A stretch of DNA of 64,000 bases from Pelodera strongyloides. Its lineage: Eukaryota; Nematoda; Chromadorea; Rhabditida; Rhabditidae. The translations under genes and the position numbers were made by a program. Each line of letters opens with the position of its first letter. Within the stretch, counting starts at the first letter, position 1. This document shows positions 56,613 through 64,000 of the stretch, piece after piece. The DNA lies in NCBI GenBank assembly GCA_036852015.1, contig JAANDG010000668.1:1-64000 (forward strand), in the 5' to 3' direction. A model generated the notes under the pieces. That model had not been told where the DNA came from, ran no database searches, and saw only the letters and a list, made by a program, of their open reading frames with translations.

Positions 56613-58267
56613 CAAGTAGCGTTCGTGATTAGCAGAAATTTTCAGTTTTTAAGTACAAATGTACAATTTTTTTAGCTATGGTGTTCCCGCAGAGAAGATT
56701 ATTTTATATGGACAGAGTATAGGAACAGTTCCTTCCGTTGATCTCGCATCGAAACACCCTACCGTTGCAGCCTTGGTAGGCACCCTTTTTGATAAATAAA
56801 TCCCAAATCCCACACTTAGGTGGTTGCTGAACTTTTTTCTTTTGCTATTTTTGGATCTCCACTTCCCTTCTCTCCACATTTGGTTCGCTTTACGCACCGT
56901 TCTTGATTATTACGAGAATTTCTTTACGAGAAGCAGCATCATTTTCCAGGATATATATGTGACGAATAAGGATCATGAGCCTTTAGAGAAACATGCTTAT
57001 CAAACGGGTTGTTTGTGCGTTGTAATTGTTGAACCCATAATCCAACATTACAGATTTTGCATTCTCCTCTGATGTCTGGAATGCGTGTGGCTTTTCCTGG
57101 AACGCAGCGAACGTGGTGCTGCGACGCTTTTCCTTCGATTGGTCGGTTTCGTGTGCTTGAGCGAGATAACTTAAATTTAGCCTTTATGCATTAAATGGTC
57201 TCCTTATACAAAACCCTTTCGTGCTGTATATACCTAAACCCGTCAATTAATGGTTCAACAAATCATTAGTACTACATGTGCAAACGTAAACCTCACGTTC
57301 TTATATTCGGGGCGGGGGCACACCTTTTTCCTGCTTCTTTATTGGTCTACAGTTTTTGACCTTATAAGTGCATCTCAGAATCTCAGCTATGCATTGTAGC
57401 TTTATTGAGTTTCAGCGAATCTGTCGGTAGTTCCGGCGTCTCTTTTAGATATAGCAACGTTAATATATATATTTTTAGAAAAGGTTCCACGTGTCACTTG
57501 CCCTACTTTGGTTATTCATGGGACAGATGACGAGGTATGAAAATAATCGTTTTCTTTGTTTCATTTCCTGATGTTTCAAGTAAGTAATAAGGGTGAAATA
57601 GTTTGGTGTCTCTATTGCTGAATCGCTCTCTGAAAGGTCGTTGTAAATTCACTCTGTCGTTTAGGTCATTGATTTCTCCCACGGCGTGTCCATCTATGAA
57701 AGATGTCCAGCCTCCGTCGAACCTCTTTGGGTCAGTTTTGAAGTTTGTTTGTCTCATCTTGACCTGCACATAGACGCGGACTTAGCGCAAAAAGTTTACT
57801 GCTAAGGTATACCACGAGTGTACGGAAATATTACCCCCAGAATGTTTGTTCAAAAAGTGGTCGTTTTCCTTGTGGAATTGTCCACACGGTGTGACTGTGA
57901 GGACTCTAACATTGTATACTTTTTTGCCACGATTGTAATTATTGCGGGGGCAGGTGGCGCAGTGCCCAAGTCGCTGTCTCAAGAACAGCACAATCACTGC
58001 GGCTCGTCGGTTCGACTCCTACCCCGGGCAGACCAAGCCTTCTCATAAGAGTACAATGGAGCAATTTCGGCTGTGGAGGAAAAGGTGCTCAATCGCTATC
58101 CCTGTATTGTTTAGGTTGCGGGAGCTGGTCATAATGACGTCGAATTGCACGCAGCATATCTGGATCGTCTGAGGACATTTATTGATAGCGAAGCGTCCAG
58201 AAGACCCGTTGTGATGAGAGATATCAACCAGACAACGACTAGACAACAGAACGGGGGCGGGGCATAG
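55003..58267 (+). CDS. ABHD17: ABHD17-family protein depalmitoylase
   Basis: Ten exons, phase-consistent, 327 residues: 55003-55077, 55183-55298, 55889-55952, 56099-56282, 56431-56512, 56676-56775, 57054-57141, 57479-57534, 57665-57730, 58115-58267 (TAG). The Cys cluster [11 protein letters not shown] near residues 31-41 is the palmitoylated membrane anchor of the family. It is followed by KLAFMPPEP. The alpha/beta-hydrolase core shows [20 protein letters not shown] and a complete catalytic triad: Ser188 in YGQSIGTVP, Asp254 in HGTDDEVIDF, His283 in GAGHND. Known role: removing palmitate from membrane-bound proteins such as Ras and synaptic scaffolds. Odd point: about 25 Ser/Ala/Pro-rich residues precede the Cys cluster, encoded by a separate first exon, whereas vertebrate forms start close to the cluster. 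An acceptor (CCTTTTAG) ends one base before the ATG. The last intron holds a SINE head. Confidence 0.97.
56579..56610. repeat. TA microsatellite
   Basis: Perfect AT dinucleotide run of about 32 bases in an ABHD17 intron. Confidence 0.95.
57946..58050 (+). mobile_element. tRNA-derived SINE head in the last ABHD17 intron
   Basis: GGTGGCGCAGTGCCCAAG gives an A box, and CGGTTCGACTCC, about 50 bases on, a consensus B box, closing with CCCCGGGC. The layout resembles the SINE head at 9870. It lies between exons 57730 and 58115, in the same direction as the gene. No tail is recognised. Confidence 0.6.
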
Positions 58268-60090
58268 GACAAGGGCGACACTCCCCACACCCCGCCCACA
58301 CAACACAGAACACCGTTTGTTTTTTTAACGGGGTGTGTTTATTTGCCGACCTCTGGACGCATGTCCCGATTGGGAGAGTTTTTCATTCGTGGAAGGATGA
58401 CGGATATTTATTCGGGGAAGGATGACGGATATGTATAACTATGATATGGTATGGTACACACACTGCCGCTTTCAGGTACAACTATGATATGGTATGATAC
58501 ACACACTGCCGCTTTTCAGGTACAACTATGGTGCGTGTGGGGGTGTCGCTACGTTCGAGGTCTAGTCTTGTGCAGAGATTGGTTTATTGAGGTTTATCCC
58601 CTCAACCTTTCTTCTCCTCTGGTTGACTTGCCGAATGCTTCTGCTCAGCTCAGCAGCTTTATCCTGTGCTTTCTCTCTTGTTCCTGCAATTTATCCAACC
58701 TGAATTGGGTTACTGTACAGATAAGTTGCCTTTCTCTTTCAGAATCATACATATATACGTACTAAACTGTTGAGATATACACTGAGTTGTTTTTGTAATT
58801 TGGAAATTTTACGATTAGAGTTTTTTTTGAATGATTTTCGATTTCAATATGTTTCGATGTATTTATTTAACGAGCGCACTTTGTTGTTGGACATTACTTT
58901 CGTACTTCCGCGCGAACTTCGATTTTCGATCTATATGCTATAGGTGTTATAAAGTGTTCTCCTCACGGAGAGAGCAATATGTTTAGTCTATGTTCATTTA
59001 CTCTTGTTTTGGTGTTTATTGCGCTTTATTTGAATTCCAAACGAGTGAACGCGGCATTTCTACCGTACCGAAGATGTTGCGAATAGTGGATAATTGTACG
59101 TTTAATTTTTGAGTTGTATATATTTCGTAGGTTGAACTTGAAATTGTTGTTGGGAATATTTTTTGAGATGTCTTTTAGAAGCCTTTTGTCCATGTTTTAA
59201 GAAGATTTTTTACTTTATCTGGCCCAAAATTAGTTTTCTTTACTGAGTGATTGTTATTATTTTTTCTTGCAAACTGTAACTTTGGAGCTTGGAAATATCA
59301 ATAGGTTTTGGATCAAATCTTTGTGTATGCTTGGTTTTTATGCGCAGTCTTTTTATTGACGATATAATCTTGCCGCTTAATTGAGTGGGTTTTTTGGAGT
59401 TTTCTTTTCATCTTCATTCCTTCAATATTCAAGTCTCCTTTCATTTACTTTGATCGATAATTAGTATACTTTGATTCCGGGGTTTACGTGTCTCGTTAGC
59501 TATCCTCCAGGCAGTGTACCTCCTTTTAAAAGTAGAACAACTATCAACCTTGGTTTGTCACAGCTATCGATCTGTCTATTTATTTTTACGAATGGAGTTT
59601 GTTCGTTTGTTTCAAGGCTATAATTTTGTTTATTATGATTGTAATCGTCTCTGCGCAAGTGCGTATATTTACTGTTTATTTATGACTGGTCGATGTAGTT
59701 ACATGGTGCGTAGTTTAAATGATTCTCTTGTGCAATTCTTGATTGTTATTTTCTTTATATCAATATCGATTTGAGGATTATGTAAAGCGTCAGCATATTT
59801 ATTATTATTAACAGTATGTCTTTTTTGAACGTTGGCAGCACACTAACATTTTTGTATTGTTTTTACCAGATGTATTCATGGGATGTATTTTGGATGGACA
59901 CTTTCTGATACATTTCAAGCATATGCAATTATCAATTATCAATAAAGGAATGGGTTGTTCTAGTTCTATTTATTTGTGAATATTGTTTGTTGAACTTCTA
60001 AGTATATACCTTGCCTTGTTTACTTTGTCATTGTTTATTAGTACAGAGTAGTTTTATTGATTTTCTGAATGTTTAACCTACGATTTTCAG
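58268..60090. other. Intergenic gap between ABHD17 and NUP93
   Basis: Holds the ABHD17 3' end and the NUP93 promoter region. It is T-rich with no supported exon. AATAAA at 59941-59946 is a possible but distant polyadenylation signal. A tandem repeat lies at 58391-58530 (listed separately). Confidence 0.5.
58391..58530. repeat. Short tandem duplications downstream of ABHD17
   Basis: GGAAGGATGACGGATAT occurs twice (58391 and 58417). Then CAACTATGATATGGTATG with the following TACACACACTGCCGCTTT occurs twice with period about 43 (from about 58435 and 58478), followed by the start of a third copy. Confidence 0.88.
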
Positions 60091-63000
60091 ATGACCTCAC
60101 TGTTTGATGATCTTCTCCATAGAGCTGAAACGACTTCAGCCAAGTTACCGGAGGCGATTCTCAGTGAAGGGACTGCCTTATCTGCAGTCAGTTTTATATC
60201 TTTGGATTACTATTTTTTTAATGACGATTGAGATATTTTCCCTCGTTCGAACATATTATTGCAGTACGAAAGGGGTATTCCTTGAGAAGGTTGCATTTGG
60301 TGGTAGCGTCGTTTTATTTATGCCAATTTAGTTAATCCATTTTTTTTTGCAGAAGAATGTCCTCTATGAGAAGATGGGCGCCAATTTGACGGATATTTTC
60401 CGCGCGAGTGAGAATCTTTGGAAGAGTCGTCATATTACACCACAGGCGCAGGTACGGTAGTTCGTTCATTTGTATGCCCCCACGATTTGTATGTTCTTCA
60501 GTAAATTTTCCTTGACATGTGGCTTTTATGCATGGGGTGATGGGCATCAAAGTAGAGATAAGATTATTTCACCAGAGAACTGTTCTCTGTGGGACCCGTT
60601 CCTGAAACCTCTTGGTTCTTCACTAACTGGCCAAGGATAGCTTGAATGCCCCTTCCCAATGCGCAGTGCTTAACTTTGAACTAGCGGTGTCTTTTATTGT
60701 TAGTCGTCTTTTTAGATGTACACCAATATTTCGGTATGAGCCAACCATGTAGGTGTGCGTAACTCCCAGTAGTTATGTACGTAACGAAAGCTATCCGAAT
60801 TTCACGCAGTTATTTCAGAAAGCGATGCTATTTGGTGAGAAGGGTGTTTCTCTTGGTGAAGTTCCTGTTGTACCCCTTACGCTCCAACATACCAGCCTTC
60901 CCAGCGAACTAGGTATTTTATGGTATTTTTTTTAGATACTAGGAAAAATGGAGCTCGACGATTTACTAATATTACACCGCCACGAATGATTTAATGAGCA
61001 CTAGGTTTTTCTCACATATGACATTGTGTAAATTTGATAATAGTTTATCTTATTTATGTTTTGTACTATAGAAGACGAAGAAGCTCTTGAGGAAGATGCG
61101 GCTCGTGTGCGCGTTGAAGCCGAACGAGCATTCTTCAATCAGGTTCAGTTTTCTGGTCAGACGTGCATTATACTATACATCCCATTTTGAACGACTCGGT
61201 CTTTACAAACTAGTTTTGACGAAAGAGACGCTTTCTTATAAGCTGTGTGAAACATCGTGTTTGGCCGGGAGGTTGTTTCGCATACCATTATTCTCCCAAA
61301 GTTTGAACCTTCGACCGGATCAACAACAGCGCTCTTTCCACTGTGTTATGAATGCAAACTTTTTGTTTTCAAGGAATATTGGTGGTTCTGAGTTTTGGTT
61401 ATTCTTTATTCTGAATTGTTCCAGGTTCTCATCTCGCGGCCTCATATTGCCCCCCACGCATCTGCTTCATCTAGCACGGTTGGTTTAAGCCCTTTATCTC
61501 CTGATTGTGTTTATTGGCGGATTGAGAAAGTGTTAGCTTCTTAGTGGTATTTTCTTATTGACGTATGTGGTTCTCTCAGCTTTGATTTTAAATCGCTCGT
61601 TTTAAGAGTTTCGGCGCGGGAGTTACCCCAGCTGCTCGTTTTCCTTCTGTTGTGGGAAATACCTCATCGGGTGATCGAAGACTGAGGCTATTTGGAGAAA
61701 AAGTCAGGAAATATCTTCGCTCGGGAAAGAAGAAGGTATGTTTCTTTCCTCTTTGTTGTTGTATTTGTCAGTTTTTTGCTATTATTTGTTCTGCCTATTG
61801 AGTCATCCTGTGTGGTCTTTCTCTGGACCACCCAGACATAAAGAGCATCCGGGACCACCCAGGATGATTGAATAGACGAGTTGGAACTGGATCGGGTGGG
61901 AGAAAACCAGAAATTCAGAGACTTAAATACAATTTTCTCATAAGTGCAATATTCAAATTAGAAACCCTTATGAATAGCTCACTAGGAGTAGAAAACGTAG
62001 CAGATTCTTCGCAACAATGCAACTTCTTTTCCAGCGCATGTGCGATGTGCGAGTCATCTACATACCCTGTGTAGATGTCTTTATCGCTTAGAATTCCAGG
62101 ATCTTTCCACTCTGTTCACAGAGGCTGTGCGTGAGACGTGTACTGATGACGCGATGACTGATTTGTGGAATCAGGTATTTATTATTGTTATTCTTATACA
62201 TTTTGATGAATATGTTTTGTAGATTAATATATGCTTGCAAAGATAATTCTCTGTTTCTGTACTACGCTTATTGATTGATTCATGTGTACCACCGATTCCG
62301 ACCATCATTTTCCATTGTTATTCAGGTTGTTGGTGTGGTTGGTAAAAGAGCTCCTGCTGACAGGGACGATATTCACACAATTCTCGCCCTTTTGGATAGA
62401 TCTTGCGAATATCTTCATAACAGGTAAGACTGAACTGATATTCTGGGCTGGATGGTGCTAATATTTTCACGTTTTTACTATGTCGTTTCTCATTAGTGTT
62501 AGTGACTTATAGGCTTTAAGGCTTTACTTTACTGGTCGTTCTTTGGTGTATCAGTACTGGGTTGGGATTTAGCTTCGCCGATCACATGCGTCGTTGTGTC
62601 TCGAGGAATTTGGAGAGAGCCCAGATGGGAGGAGTCCCGGGAATGAAGACCCTCATTGAGGCTTTTATTAAAGTGAGCTTTTAATCATTATTGTTTTTGA
62701 ATGTTTGTTTCTGATTCTGAGATTGTTAGCTGACCTGTATCGTTGCTCGTTACGAAGATTTCGTGCCTTTGAGTTTATTATTGATGGTATTCCATAGTAG
62801 TCAGTAATCCAGATGTGTAGAGTAATTCGAGAAAGAGAGTTACCCTTTTGGTTCGAATTTCTAATTTTGCAAAATTGCAGTCTGGTTGCACAATCGACAC
62901 GAATACCGAAGAAGGAAGCGTTGTCGATGGAATACCCCTCTGGCAGATGGTTTTCTATTCATTCAGGTGTGCTAGACTTACTGTAAGGGAATGTTTCGTA

Positions 63001-64000
63001 TTGCTTAAGACTGTATACGACGCCAGAACTCTTCCGCCCTTCATTATAGGTGCTTGACTGAGGCTGCATCTGATTGACTGATTGATTGTATGTGTGAATA
63101 TTGTTATATTAAATATCGTCATGTAAATTATATTATCGTTATTCTTAGATCTGGCTCATTGGAGGCTGCAAAGGAGGCAGTGAATGTGTTGGCACAGAAC
63201 CCTCGATCTGCTTTCCTTACGAAGGCTTTGTTCTCACTGATCACTCAACCAAAGTATGTTTCTGCTTTTCTTCTGATTTGAGGCACATGAGTTTCTTGCC
63301 ACTTTTGAGGAACTTTGTCAACAGAATTTTTAACTTTCGAATAATTAAACATTAACGGTTCTCTTGGATGGGTTTAATCTCCTTCCAGTTAGCTACGGTA
63401 AATATCATCCCACCATACTATCTATCAGAAATCGTTTCAGATTGGACAATGAGGTCAAGGATAAGTTGAAGACCGAGTGGAGACACGAACAGGCTTCCAT
63501 TAGGGACACTTTCAAAAGGTTTGGATTCTATGCACAATTTGCCTACCATCTTTGAAAATATTGCTTAATATGTTTCATCTTCCGTCGTCAGTTATGTATT
63601 GAAAACTAACGATTCCCAGTTAAAGTAAAAGTACCCTTTGTGACCGGATCTTTTTTTGGGTGTCTGCTTTTTTTAGTGCTTTATAATTTTTGTTTATTAA
63701 TTGTCCTTATTTGTACATTTACAGGGCAATCTATTCGGCTCTTCTCGGTTTGGAAAGTCCCCTCGGAGACACGATGGAGAATTGGTTGTGGTTCAAGTTG
63801 ACAGCACTCAGATGTGATTCTCAACTCACTCCTCTGCTATTCCAAGAAGTACAGAAGAATATCTCTATTGATTACGGTAAGTATGAAAGGTTACGGTAGT
63901 GGGGGCGTGGGTTTGGAAAGCGTTATGAAAGCGTTACATGTGCATGTTCTCTTGATTTACGAGACCATACCTCACTCAATGCTCCCATTTCCCATTTTGC
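60091..64000 (+). CDS. NUP93: Nucleoporin NUP93 (Nic96 family), N-terminal half, cut by window edge
   Basis: Thirteen exons seen, phases agree, 437 residues so far of a family length near 820: 60091-60186, 60353-60451, 60810-60912, 61072-61142, 61425-61478, 61607-61735, 62100-62174, 62326-62423, 62555-62672, 62881-62966, 63149-63253, 63393-63518, 63725-63876; donor GTAAGT follows and the gene continues outside. The start MTSLFDDLLHRAE and the mid-protein segments TDLWNQVVGVVGKRAP, WQMVFYSFRSGSLEAAKEAV and MENWLWFKLTALR match NUP93, a scaffold nucleoporin of the inner ring. At 63388 the first AG would create a stop, so the acceptor is taken as TTCCAGTTAG. The ATG directly follows TTTTCAG, which suggests spliced-leader addition. 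Confidence 0.95.

Noticed and set aside
62035..62079. Possible extra NUP93 exon after TTTTCCAG at 62034
   Set aside because: The flanking exons (ending 61735, starting 62100) join in phase 0 without it, and no GT donor closes it.

Overview
This is animal nuclear DNA, almost certainly from a nematode of the rhabditid kind. The genes are intron-rich with variable 3' splice sites. One gene encodes a seven-helix receptor of the nematode-only Sra/Srab/Srb/Sre type. The proteasome beta-5 gene carries the insert typical of nematode beta-5. Five of the seven genes have a 3' splice site 0-4 bases before (or, in one case, just ahead of) the ATG, as expected when a spliced leader is joined in trans. Species cannot be determined from the window.

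Layout. 1-6735: satellite of about 110 copies of a 61-bp, partly palindromic unit, ending in a foldback remnant (6675-6785). 7544-11573 (minus): a histone H3K9 methyltransferase of the SUV39 type, visible only after splicing. 11574-14954: mostly non-coding, with a CpG-rich patch. 14955-34190 (plus): ARID1/BAF250 (osa, LET-526), the DNA-binding subunit of the BAF (SWI/SNF) complex, about 33 coding exons. 35059-39402 (minus): chemoreceptor GPCR. 39403-46198: repeat-rich intergenic DNA. 46199-49224 (minus): proteasome subunit beta-5. 49733-51152 (minus): Jagunal, an ER membrane protein; its 508-bp spacing from the proteasome gene, on the same strand, allows an operon. 51153-55001: intergenic, with a composite GC-rich repeat containing a tRNA-like sequence. 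55003-58267 (plus): ABHD17 depalmitoylase. 60091 to the window end (plus): NUP93, cut by the window edge.

Besides the satellite, the mobile load is a MITE family (five copies, all in introns or just beyond a gene), tRNA-derived SINEs in introns, several smaller foldbacks, three long G/C tracts and many 20-50 bp tandem duplications. Two of these duplications copy an exon end together with its 5' splice site.

The genes are mostly housekeeping: two chromatin regulators (SUV39, ARID1), protein turnover (proteasome), ER organisation (Jagunal), palmitate turnover (ABHD17) and the nuclear pore (NUP93), plus one sensory receptor. No common pathway joins them. Exon boundaries below were derived by hand from splice sites with consistent reading phase; they have not been checked against transcripts.
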